Source of the DNA: Allochromatium tepidum
GTDB lineage: Bacteria; Pseudomonadota; Gammaproteobacteria; Chromatiales; Chromatiaceae
Assembly (NCBI RefSeq): GCF_018409545.1
Contig: NZ_AP024563.1
Location: forward strand, 3,092,001-3,156,000
Length of the DNA stretch: 64,000 nt
Direction of reading: 5' to 3'
Part shown: positions 30,559 to 38,930 of the stretch, piece after piece
How the letters are laid out: each line of letters begins with the position of its first letter
Numbering within the stretch: the stretch's first letter is position 1
Position numbers and translations under genes: made by a program
The notes under the pieces: model-generated
What the model saw: the letters and a program-made list of their open reading frames with translations, nothing else
Told to the model about the DNA's origin: nothing
The model's database searches: none

Positions 30559-31458
30559 TCAGCTCTGTTCTTGGTTCGGATCTGGGTCTGATCGATCGCC
30601 CGACAGTTCGATGTGCTCGGTGACGAGCCGGCTTCGTGCAGCCTCCAGGATCCGGTGCTGGGTCTCCCGCAGACGCGGATCGCTCAACGCCTCCCGCTCG
30701 ATCACTTCCAGGCGTCCGTAGAGACTCAGGCGCAGATGCTCGAGGGTGCGCACATGGAGTCTGAGATCGTCGAGCAGGCGCGTGAATTCACGGCGTGTCG
30801 GTGTGGCCCCGAGCGACTCGAACAACCGGGTCAGGGCATCGAAGACGGGCTGCGCATCCGGCCCCAGACCGAAGTCCGCCGGATGATAAACCAGTTGGCG
30901 CTCGGACTGGCGACCGATCCAGAGTCGGAAGCTCTCCTGGCGCAGGGAGTGATAGAGCGGTTGCTCCGAGATCAGGATGAGCAAGAGCCGGTTGGGATCG
31001 GCGAAATAGGAGCCGCCGCGCACCTCCCAGAACCCGTCCTTGATCAGACGGTGGAGACGGATGTGCTCGCGGAAGTCGGCGGCCTGGAGCTGGTCGAGGA
31101 TCAGCACGGTCGGATCGCCCTCGCTTTGGGCGCAGGCTTCGCTGACGATGCGGTCGAACGGCTCGATCGGCGGTTCCTCGCGCCCGAGTTCGTCCCGGCT
31201 CGGCGGCAGGATCACGTCCGGCAACGGCGGATGGGTGTCGGTGAAGTCGTGATAGAGGATCTGCCGGAAGTCGAGCGCGCGGGCGAGGGCGTTGGCAAAG
31301 GCGGTCTTGCGCCGCTCGCCGTCGCCCTCGATGTTCAGGGCGCGGATCCCTGAGGTTGGTGTTTCGAGCAGACAGCGGATCTGGAATTCGTAGTCGTCGT
31401 TGGACTCGAATCCGTGCTCGGTCAGTTTTTCGGTGAGGCTCGGCATGAGGCCAAGCAT
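30559..31458 (-). CDS. Unknown protein with degenerate P-loop
   Basis: From ATG 31458 the protein is 299 aa. It has a P-loop-like segment EGDGERRKTAFANALARALD, in which the usual glycine before the lysine is arginine, and a Walker B-like VLILDQLQ with glutamine for the catalytic glutamate, then LLLILISEQPLYHSL, a sensor-like strand. This looks like an AAA-type NTPase that has lost key residues. I do not recognise the family, and the start could also be ATG 31446. It lies 47 bases upstream of bolA on the same strand. Confidence 0.6.
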   Translation of the reverse strand: MLGLMPSLTEKLTEHGFESNDDYEFQIRCLLETPTSGIRALNIEGDGERRKTAFANALARALDFRQILYHDFTDTHPPLPDVILPPSRDELGREEPPIEPFDRIVSEACAQSEGDPTVLILDQLQAADFREHIRLHRLIKDGFWEVRGGSYFADPNRLLLILISEQPLYHSLRQESFRLWIGRQSERQLVYHPADFGLGPDAQPVFDALTRLFESLGATPTRREFTRLLDDLRLHVRTLEHLRLSLYGRLEVIEREALSDPRLRETQHRILEAARSRLVTEHIELSGDRSDPDPNQEQS

Positions 31459-31509
31459 AATCGCGACCGCGCTCCAGCCCAAGCGGTTGCGTGGCCGGGC
31501 GGCATGATT

Positions 31510-32085
31510 TCAGCGCAGCAGGGCCAGGATCTCGTCGTGTCCGCTCTCGCTTGCCCAATCGGCGGCGGTCTTGCCGTCGAAGTCCTTGAGCGTCCGGTCG
31601 GCGTTATGTTCGAGCAGTGTCTTGACGCCGGCGACATGACCTTGCTTGGCGGCCCAGATCAGGGCTGTCCAGCCCATGGTCGATTCCTGATGGTCGACCA
31701 TGGCGCCGCGTTCGAGCAGCGTTTTCACGATGGCGGCATGGTTGTTCGAGGCGGCGAGCATCATGGCCGTATAGCCGCCCGAGTCCATGGCGTCGACCTG
31801 GGCGCCGGCCTGGAGCAGACGCTCCACGATGGCGGCATGGCCGTTGAGCGCGGCCTTCATGAGCGGCGTCCAGTCGCAACTGTCGCGGACATTGGGTTGG
31901 CGATTGCGCGCCAGAAGCTGTTCGACGGCGCTCAGGTCGCCCTGTTCGGCGGCCTCGATCAGGGCCATGCCCGGACCATCGGGCGCCATGGCAGTGTTCG
32001 AGCCGGCGCCGGAACCGGACTGTCCGCACCCGGCCAGCAGTGACAGCAGAATGATGACGAGAAGGAGTGTGTAGGGCTTGTTCAT
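31510..32085 (-). CDS. Ankyrin-repeat lipoprotein
   Basis: The 191-aa product has a lipoprotein signal (MNKPYTLLLVIILLSLLAGC, lipobox LAGC), an S/G linker, and four or five ankyrin repeats (ALIEAAEQGDLSAVEQLL, WTPLMKAALNGHAAIVERLL, YTAMMLAASNNHAAIVKTLL, WTALIWAAKQGHVAGVKTLL, KTAADWASESGHDEILALL). It should be tethered in the outer or inner membrane facing the periplasm. Its target is unknown. Confidence 0.85.
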   Translation of the reverse strand: MNKPYTLLLVIILLSLLAGCGQSGSGAGSNTAMAPDGPGMALIEAAEQGDLSAVEQLLARNRQPNVRDSCDWTPLMKAALNGHAAIVERLLQAGAQVDAMDSGGYTAMMLAASNNHAAIVKTLLERGAMVDHQESTMGWTALIWAAKQGHVAGVKTLLEHNADRTLKDFDGKTAADWASESGHDEILALLR

Positions 32086-32138
32086 GGCCGCGCATTCTCG
32101 TCCTCCGGGTTCGGACGGCCAATGACAATGCGCAGTCG

Positions 32139-32971
32139 TCAGGCATTCTCCCGCTTCGGCGCGGACTGCTCGCCATCGGCACGATAGCCGAGCTGCGCCG
32201 AGAGACTCCGACCCGCCTCGATCAACGCCTCGATCCACTCCAGACGCCGACGTGCGATCGGCGCCGACACCGACAGCCCGGCGCTGACATTGCCCGTTCC
32301 ATCGCGGATCAAGACCCCGATGCACCCGACGTCGATCTCGGCCTCCTCGTCGTCGAGCGCATAGCCGCGCGCGAGCGATTCGCGACAGGCCGCGATCAGG
32401 TCGGGCAGGGCCGTCAGGGTTTACGGGTGTAGGCCGGCAGGTTGGTGCGCTGGGCATAGGCGCGGATGGCGTCCTCACCGCTCGCGCCCAGCATCAGCTT
32501 GCCGACGGCCGTCACATGCAGGGGCGCGCGCGAGCCGATGAGTTGCTGGACGTGGATCATGCGATTAGGCGTGGCCTTCTCGATATAGACCACGGAATCA
32601 CCCTCGCGGATGGTGAGATTGATGGTTTCACCAAAGCGGTCGCGCAACGCCTCCATGACCGGGCGGGCGAGGGCGCGCACATCGATGTTGCCGTGCAGCC
32701 GCACGCCGAGTTGCAGCAGACGCCGACCGAGCCGGTAGTGACTGGCCGCATCCTTCTCGACGAACTGGTTCTGGATCAGGGACGCGAGGATGCGATGGGC
32801 GGTCGAGACGTTCAGCCCGGTCTCGGCGGCCAGGATCTTGAGACTGACCGGCTCGGGATAGCGGGCGATGGCGTCGAGCAGGGCGGCGGCGCGGTCGATG
32901 ACCTGGATGCCTGGGGTTCGCGCGCTGTCTTCCGGGGTGTCGGCGGGTTGAGATGGTGTGTCTGGGGTCAT
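32139..32971 (-). pseudogene. IclR-family transcriptional regulator, frameshifted
   Basis: The N-terminal two thirds (185 aa) has the IclR helix-turn-helix (about 30-90: YPEPVSLKILAAETGLNVSTAHRILASL) and the start of the ligand domain, then reads PAYTRKP-stop near 32414. If one A is added to the AAA run (plus-strand TTT at 32420-32422), the frame continues as TLTALPDLIAACRESLARG, then DEEAEIDVGCIGVLIRDGTG, to a stop at 32139, giving a 277-aa IclR protein. So a one-base deletion or sequencing error truncates it. It is divergent from the phosphoketolase-like gene. Confidence 0.8.
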
Positions 32972-32984
32972 GGTGACGGCTCCG

Positions 32985-33016
32985 TTGATGAATTGCTGGA
33001 TTTTCGTATAGTGAAA
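32985..33016 (+). promoter_or_regulatory. Promoter with overlapping IclR-type operator
   Basis: A -35 TTGATG (32985-32990) and -10 TATAGT (33007-33012) with 16-base spacing lie about 100 bases before the phosphoketolase-like gene. The -10 sits inside the palindrome TTTC-N7-GAAA (33002-33016), and further TTTTCG/CGAAAA arms surround it. IclR-family regulators bind such short palindromes near the promoter they control. Confidence 0.5.
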
Positions 33017-33112
33017 TCTATCCTCTATTGCGAAAAATCAATGCCGTCTCTACAGTCTCTCCAACGCCAAGGGCTACGCGCCCAACCGATACCGACCGAG
33101 AGGGAGAGACCC

Positions 33113-35365
33113 ATGACCCAAGCCGCCACTCCGATCAGTCACGACAGCGCCAAGCCCGATTTCCGCGACGGTATCCTGCATTTCGGTGCACTGCCGGTCG
33201 ACTTCGAGCACCTGGGCCGGACACCGGCGATCGGCGAGGGTCGCGCGGCCATCGATGTCATCGATGACGCGGCCGTGCAACAGACCCAGTGGACGGCCGA
33301 TGCCCTGCGCTATCTGACGCTCCAGCTCTGCGCCTCCAAACAGTCCGGTCATCCGGGCGGTTTCGCCAGCTCGGCCGATGCCTATGCGGCGCTGGTGATG
33401 CTGGGTCATACCAACATCGTCACCGAGGTCGGTCATCACGCACCCGGTTTCTACAGCGCCATGTTCCTCGACGGCTCACTGGAATCCATGGGCATCCACA
33501 CCATGACCGAGCTTCAGGCGCGCTTTCGCGAGCGCGACGGTCTGCTGGGTCATCTCTCGGGCGCGATTCCCGGACTGTTGGCCCCGGCCGGTCCGCTCGG
33601 TCAGGGCCAGCACTTCGCCATGGCCGGGGCCTATCTCAACCGCGACCGGCTCTTTCCCTGCACCATCGGTGACGGCGGTCTCGGCGAGCCCTACATCCTC
33701 TCGGCCATGAAGCACTTCCACACCGCCTACCCGGAAGTGACCAACTTTCTGCCGGTGCTGGTCTGGAACGGCTACAGCCAGGAGCATCATTCGATGGTGT
33801 CGCGGATGGACAACGACGCCATGATCGCCTACTGGCGCGCGCACGACTTCGAGCGTGTGATCCTGATCGACGCCAAGGACTTCGACGACGCCGGGCAGGA
33901 AGGGCCCTATGTCGACAGTACGCTCTTCGGTCCCGAGGCGCGGCTGGCCTTCTCGCGCGCGGTGCTCGAAGGGATGCACGCCGCCGCCGAATCGGCGCTC
34001 GGCGGGACGCTGACGGCGGTGATCCTCAAGCAGCTCAAGGGCGCCGGTGTGCACGCGAGCGGCGCCAAGTCGCACAATCTCTATCCGGGCGACACGGCCG
34101 AGAAACCCAACATCGCCGCCGCCCTGGAGCGCGGCGCCCTGGCGCCCGAGATCTGGGCACTGATCCGGACCAACATGAGCCGCGCCGGCGGCGGGCCGGC
34201 CGCGCGGACCGTGGTCACGGAGTTCGAGCGCCAACTACCCGAGATCGGTCAACTCCCGCTGCACGAATTCGCACGCGGCGAGCAGGCGGTTCCGGCCGGC
34301 GCCCTGGCGACCCTGGTGGCCGAACTGGGTCGACGCGACCCGCTGTTCGTCGTCACCAACGCCGACGGCAACGAAGCCTCGGCCATGAAGGCGATCAACG
34401 ACGCGCTCAAGATCCGCCATCCGACCGCCGATCCGCTCTACAACCAGTCGCCGAGCGGTCAGGTCTACGAGCCGCTGAACGAGGACGCCTGCGCCGGACT
34501 TGCGGCCGGGATCGCGCTCTTCGGCGGACGTTCGCTGTGGCTGTCCTACGAGAGTTTCGCCATCAACGGCTGGCCGATCGTGCAGACCGTGGGTCAGGCG
34601 ATGGCCGAGCTGCGGCGCAAGACACCGGCGATGGTGTCGATGTTCACCGCCGGTGCGCTGGAGCAGGGACGCAACGGCTGGACCCATCAGCGTCCCGAGA
34701 TCGAGAACTACATCGGTGGTCAGGTGCGCAACGGCAACGTCTATCTGCTCTATCCGACCGACGCCAACATGATCCAGGCCGCCTATGCCTGGGCGGTCGA
34801 GCAGTCCAACAAGTGCATCAGTATCGTGGCCTCCAAGTCGGCGTTGCCGGTGCATACCACGCTCGATCAGGCGCGCGAGGCGATCGAGCGCGGGGCGATC
34901 TGTTTGTATGAATCGGCGCATGGGGGGCGCGGAACCCTGGTCTTCGCCGTGACGGGCGACATGGTGTTCCAGCCGGTGTTCGCCGCCAAGGATCGGCTGG
35001 AAGCGGCTGGCTATCGGGTGCGCATCGTCGCCGTGGTCAACCCGCGCCGGCTCTATCGTGAGCGCGATGTCGCCTGGTCGCACAGTGCGCAGCCGGATGG
35101 ACGGTTCATGTCGGATGCGGAGTTCGAGGCGCTCTTTGCGGGCGAGGCGTTGATCGGGGTGAGCGGCGGCGGGACCGTGGCTCTGGAGCCGGTGCTGTTG
35201 CGCTCGCGGGCGGCGGGACGCGATCTGATCGGCTGGCAGCGCGGCGAGACCACCGCCAGCCCGGCCGAGATCATGGCCTACAACGGTATCTCGCCCGAGA
35301 GTCTGGAGCAGCGCGCGCTGGAGCTGCTGGATTCCGAGGGCGCGCGTCCGGATCGGGCGGCTTAG
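33113..35365 (+). CDS. Phosphoketolase-like ThDP-dependent enzyme
   Basis: The 750-aa protein belongs to the transketolase/phosphoketolase superfamily. It has the ThDP motif GDGGLGEPYIL ... WN (about 183-216), the SKQSGHPGGF segment, and the phosphoketolase-like block NGWTHQRPEIENYIGGQV ... YLLYPTDANM. Typical phosphoketolase GPGHGG-like sequence is replaced by VGHHAPGFYSAMF. The reaction cannot be told from sequence: cleavage of a sugar phosphate to acetyl phosphate, or transketolase-type transfer. It is followed by a DUF1537 kinase and preceded by a divergent IclR gene, suggesting a catabolic operon. Confidence 0.75.
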   Translation: MTQAATPISHDSAKPDFRDGILHFGALPVDFEHLGRTPAIGEGRAAIDVIDDAAVQQTQWTADALRYLTLQLCASKQSGHPGGFASSADAYAALVMLGHTNIVTEVGHHAPGFYSAMFLDGSLESMGIHTMTELQARFRERDGLLGHLSGAIPGLLAPAGPLGQGQHFAMAGAYLNRDRLFPCTIGDGGLGEPYILSAMKHFHTAYPEVTNFLPVLVWNGYSQEHHSMVSRMDNDAMIAYWRAHDFERVILIDAKDFDDAGQEGPYVDSTLFGPEARLAFSRAVLEGMHAAAESALGGTLTAVILKQLKGAGVHASGAKSHNLYPGDTAEKPNIAAALERGALAPEIWALIRTNMSRAGGGPAARTVVTEFERQLPEIGQLPLHEFARGEQAVPAGALATLVAELGRRDPLFVVTNADGNEASAMKAINDALKIRHPTADPLYNQSPSGQVYEPLNEDACAGLAAGIALFGGRSLWLSYESFAINGWPIVQTVGQAMAELRRKTPAMVSMFTAGALEQGRNGWTHQRPEIENYIGGQVRNGNVYLLYPTDANMIQAAYAWAVEQSNKCISIVASKSALPVHTTLDQAREAIERGAICLYESAHGGRGTLVFAVTGDMVFQPVFAAKDRLEAAGYRVRIVAVVNPRRLYRERDVAWSHSAQPDGRFMSDAEFEALFAGEALIGVSGGGTVALEPVLLRSRAAGRDLIGWQRGETTASPAEIMAYNGISPESLEQRALELLDSEGARPDRAA

Positions 35366-35378
35366 GTTGGAGCGGGGC

Positions 35379-35480
35379 GGCTCGGGGTACGGCTGCCGGG
35401 GGGACGCCGTGAATACATCCCTGTAGGCTTGACGGCCGCATCCATGCGGCCGACACCCCCCGGCAGCCGCATCCCGAGCC
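35379..35480. repeat. Long interrupted inverted repeat (BIME-like)
   Basis: Two 25-base arms (35379-35403 and 35456-35480) are complementary except for about three positions, and enclose a second perfect hairpin, CGGCCGCAT-CC-ATGCGGCCG (35433-35452). The element lies between the phosphoketolase-like and DUF1537 genes. It looks like a repetitive extragenic palindrome, but I saw no second copy in the window. Confidence 0.6.
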
Positions 35481-35511
35481 TCGTGCCTGAGAACTTTTCG
35501 CGGAGCCGCTG

Positions 35512-36837
35512 ATGAACGATTCTCCTACGACCAAGATCATCGCCATCGACGACGACCCGACCGGCTGTCAGACGGTGCATTCCTGTCTGCTGCTGACGCG
35601 CTGGGATGTGGAGACGCTCGTCGAGGCGCTGAACGACGAGTCATCCCTATTCTTCGTGTTGAGCAACACGCGCGGTCTGGATGCTGCGCAGGCCGCGACC
35701 GTGACGCGCGAGATCTGCGTCAATCTGCGTGCGGCGCTCGATCGGCTCGCGGGGGATGGGCAGCCGATCCGGCCGTTGATCGTCAGCCGTTCGGATTCGA
35801 CGCTGCGCGGTCACTATCCGGTCGAGACCGATGTCATCGCCGAGGAGCTTGGCCCCTTCGATGCGCATTTCCTGGTGCCGGCCTTCTTCGAGGGCGGACG
35901 GATCACGCGCGATGGGGTGCATTATCTGCTGGTCGACGGCCGGCCGGTGCCGGTCAACGAGACCGAATTCGCGCGCGATTCGGTCTTCGGTTTCACGCAC
36001 GCCTTTCTGCCCGATTATGTGGCGGAGAAGACCGGCGGGCGCATCCAGGCCGGCGAGGTCGAGCGTTTCGGTCTGGACGAGGTGCGGGGCGAGATCGGCG
36101 CGCGCCTGCTGAGCCTGAGCGGGAACCGCTGCTGTGTGGTCGATGCCGAGCGTCAGGCCGATCTCGACGGCTTCGCGCGTCAGGTGCTCGCGGCGGTGGG
36201 GGAGGGCAAGCGTTTTCTGTTTCGCAGCGCGGCCAGTCTCCTGACCGCCTTTGCCGCCCTGCCGCCGCAGCCGGTCGCGGCACGGTCCATGTCGGCCTAT
36301 GTGCGCGGCGGACGACCCGGCGTGGTGCTGGTCGGCTCGCATGTGGCCAAGTCGAGCCGGCAGTTGCAGACCCTGATCGAGACGACCGACGTGGTGCCGG
36401 TCGAGATCGATCTGGAGCGTCTGGTTCAGGACGAGGAGGGGCTGTTCGAGACGATCATCGACCGTCTGGAGACGGCCCAGCACGAGAGCCGTAATCTGGT
36501 GCTCTATACCAGCCGCGGCGAGCGCCGGTTTCCGACCACGGCCGAGCGTCTGGCCTTCGGCGAGCGGGTCTCGGGCTTTCTGGTGCGGATCGTCCGGAAC
36601 CTGCCGCGCGAGACCGGTTTCCTGATCGGCAAGGGCGGCATCACCTCGAACGACACCCTCAGTCAGGGGCTGGCGCTACGCACGGCGCGCGTGCTCGGCC
36701 AGATCCTGCCCGGCTGTCCGGTGGTGTGCTGTCCGGCCGATCATCCGCGCCTGCCCGAGCTGCCGGTGGTCATCTTTCCGGGCAACGTCGGCGATGATGC
36801 CTCACTGGCCGAGGTCTATCGCATCCTGACCGCTTGA
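35512..36837 (+). CDS. Four-carbon acid sugar kinase family protein (DUF1537)
   Basis: The 441-aa protein has the DUF1537 N-terminal domain (IIAIDDDPTGCQTVHSCLLL, SRSDSTLRGHYPVETDVI, LVPAFFEGGRITRDGVHYL) and the nucleotide-binding C-terminal domain (GFLIGKGGITSNDTL ... VVIFPGNVGDDASLAEVY). Members (OtnK/DtnK type) phosphorylate tetronates or related oxo-acids. The substrate here is unknown; pairing with a phosphoketolase-like enzyme suggests kinase then cleavage. Confidence 0.85.
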   Translation: MNDSPTTKIIAIDDDPTGCQTVHSCLLLTRWDVETLVEALNDESSLFFVLSNTRGLDAAQAATVTREICVNLRAALDRLAGDGQPIRPLIVSRSDSTLRGHYPVETDVIAEELGPFDAHFLVPAFFEGGRITRDGVHYLLVDGRPVPVNETEFARDSVFGFTHAFLPDYVAEKTGGRIQAGEVERFGLDEVRGEIGARLLSLSGNRCCVVDAERQADLDGFARQVLAAVGEGKRFLFRSAASLLTAFAALPPQPVAARSMSAYVRGGRPGVVLVGSHVAKSSRQLQTLIETTDVVPVEIDLERLVQDEEGLFETIIDRLETAQHESRNLVLYTSRGERRFPTTAERLAFGERVSGFLVRIVRNLPRETGFLIGKGGITSNDTLSQGLALRTARVLGQILPGCPVVCCPADHPRLPELPVVIFPGNVGDDASLAEVYRILTA

Positions 36838-36947
36838 TCGCTGATCCCTGACGATGGTATCCAATGCGCGTAATTAGGACAGCGCATTGATCCTGCTGGT
36901 GTGCATACCAGGGAACACCTCGCGCTGAAACACAAGGAACCCAACCC

Positions 36948-37832
36948 ATGACCGCCTTGATCGAAGCCCGCAATCTGGTCCGTCTCTATCCCGGCGGCGT
37001 GCGCGCGGTCGACGGTCTCAGCTTCCAGGTCGCGCCCGGCGAATGCTTCGGGCTGCTGGGGCCGAACGGCGCGGGCAAGACGACCACGCTTGAAATGCTC
37101 GAAGGCATCCAGACCCCGACCTCGGGAGAGGTGCTGTTCAAGGGGCGACCGCTGGGGCGCGATGATAGCGAGTCGATCGGCATCCAGTTCCAGGCCACGG
37201 CGCTCCAGGACTTCCAGACCGTCGCCGAGTCGCTGGCCATGTTCGCCAGCCTCTATCGACGCCATGCCGATCGCGACGAGCTCATCCGGCTCTGTCATCT
37301 GAGCGACATCCTCGACCGCGACACCCGCAAGCTCTCCGGCGGCCAGCGTCAGCGGCTGCTGCTGGCCATCGCTCTGGTCAATGATCCCGAGCTGGTGTTC
37401 CTCGATGAGCCGACCACCGGACTCGATCCGCAGTCGCGGCGCAATTTCTGGGGCCTGATCGAGCAGGTACGCCGGCGCGGGACCACGGTGCTGATCACGA
37501 CTCACTATATGGAGGAAGCCGAGCGGCTGTGTGATCGGGTCGCCATCGTCGATCAGGGGCGAATCCTCGTCGAGGGACGACCGGAAGCGCTGATTCGCGA
37601 CCGGTTCCCGGCACGTTTGATCCGGCTGCCGGACTCAGCCTGGCCGGCGGGTGTGCCGCTACCGCCCGAGGCACTGGTACGCAACGGCGAGATCGAGTTG
37701 CCGACTGCGGAGGTCGCGCCCCGGCTCGACGAACTGGAGCGCATCGGCGCCGATCTGAGCGCCCTGCGCGTGGCCACGCCCAATCTGGAAGACCTCTTTC
37801 TCAAGCTCACCGGACACACACTCAGGACTTGA
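36948..37832 (+). CDS. ABC transporter ATP-binding protein
   Basis: A 294-aa ABC ATPase of the ABC-2/DrrA type: Walker A GPNGAGKTT, signature LSGGQRQR, Walker B LVFLDEPTTGLD, and an H-loop in LITTHYMEE. The C-terminal DUF4162-like region (about 225-290) ends LFLKLTGHTLRT. It starts the pair with the permease three bases downstream. The cargo cannot be told. Confidence 0.9.
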   Translation: MTALIEARNLVRLYPGGVRAVDGLSFQVAPGECFGLLGPNGAGKTTTLEMLEGIQTPTSGEVLFKGRPLGRDDSESIGIQFQATALQDFQTVAESLAMFASLYRRHADRDELIRLCHLSDILDRDTRKLSGGQRQRLLLAIALVNDPELVFLDEPTTGLDPQSRRNFWGLIEQVRRRGTTVLITTHYMEEAERLCDRVAIVDQGRILVEGRPEALIRDRFPARLIRLPDSAWPAGVPLPPEALVRNGEIELPTAEVAPRLDELERIGADLSALRVATPNLEDLFLKLTGHTLRT

Positions 37833-37835
37833 CCC

Positions 37836-38909
37836 ATGTGGACACGCATCCGCGCCATCCTGGTCGCGCGCAACCGGGAGTTCTACCGTGATCGCGCCGG
37901 TCTGGGCTGGAATCTCCTGATGCCGCTGCTGATGGTACTGGGCTTTGCCTTCATCTTCCAGGACGAGCAGTCCGATCTGCTCAAGATCGGCGTGCTGACG
38001 CCGGGCGATACGCTGAGCGGGGTCGAGTCGCCCGTACTCGAACTGGAGCATGTGACCTTCGTCCCCGTACCCGTGGCGGATCTGGCGGCGGCCATCGTCA
38101 AGGTCGAACGCCATCAACTGGATCTGCTGCTCGATCCGAGCGCGGTGCCGCCGCGCTATTGGATCAATGACGACTCGGCCAAGGGCTATCTGGCCGAGCG
38201 ACTTTTGCTGGTGTCCGAGGCATCGGAAACGGAAGATACTGAAGTATCCGGGATCGAGGCCGGCGCCAATACGAATGCCGAACCCGAACGCCAGACACTG
38301 AGCGGCGCGGCTCTGCGCTATGTCGACTGGGTACTGCCGGGCGTGCTGGCGATGAACATCCTGTTCTCTAGCCTGTGGGGTGTGGGCTGGGTGATCGTGC
38401 GCTATCGCAAGAACGGCGTGCTGCGCCGGCTCAAGGCCACGCCGCTGAGTCCCTGGGAGTTCCTGACCGCGCAGGTGCTCTCGCGGCTGCTGGTGGTGCT
38501 GGGGGCGAGTCTGATCGTCTATCTGGGCGCGGCCTGGCTGCTGGACGTGCCGATGCGCGGTTCCTATGCGGCGCTGGCGCTGGTCTATGTCGCCGGGTCG
38601 CTGTGTCTGATCAGTCTGGGGCTGATCGTCGCCGCACGTCTGCGTACCGAGGAACTGGCCGATGGACTGCTCAATCTGCTGTCCTGGCCGATGCTGCTGC
38701 TGTCTGGGGTGTGGTTCTCGATGGAGGGCACCAGTGCGCCGGCGCAATGGGTCTCGCAGGCGTTGCCGCTGACGCATCTGGTCGCGGCGGCGCGCGCGGT
38801 GATGATCGATGGGGCGGGTGTGGTGGAGGTCTTGCCGGAGATCGGCGTGCTGCTGGCGCTGGCGGTCGCTTTCCTGACCCTGGCGACCTGGATGTTTCGC
38901 TGGGAGTGA
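37836..38909 (+). CDS. ABC-2 type transporter permease
   Basis: The 357-aa membrane protein has an N-terminal transmembrane helix (about 20-40), a large extracytoplasmic domain (about 45-155) and five or six C-terminal helices (160-355) with the ABC-2 pattern. It begins three bases after the ATPase gene, so the two should form one exporter. It converges with the AAA-ATPase-like gene 21 bases away. Confidence 0.9.
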   Translation: MWTRIRAILVARNREFYRDRAGLGWNLLMPLLMVLGFAFIFQDEQSDLLKIGVLTPGDTLSGVESPVLELEHVTFVPVPVADLAAAIVKVERHQLDLLLDPSAVPPRYWINDDSAKGYLAERLLLVSEASETEDTEVSGIEAGANTNAEPERQTLSGAALRYVDWVLPGVLAMNILFSSLWGVGWVIVRYRKNGVLRRLKATPLSPWEFLTAQVLSRLLVVLGASLIVYLGAAWLLDVPMRGSYAALALVYVAGSLCLISLGLIVAARLRTEELADGLLNLLSWPMLLLSGVWFSMEGTSAPAQWVSQALPLTHLVAAARAVMIDGAGVVEVLPEIGVLLALAVAFLTLATWMFRWE

Positions 38910-38930
38910 TCCGGCGAATCGGGATAGGGA

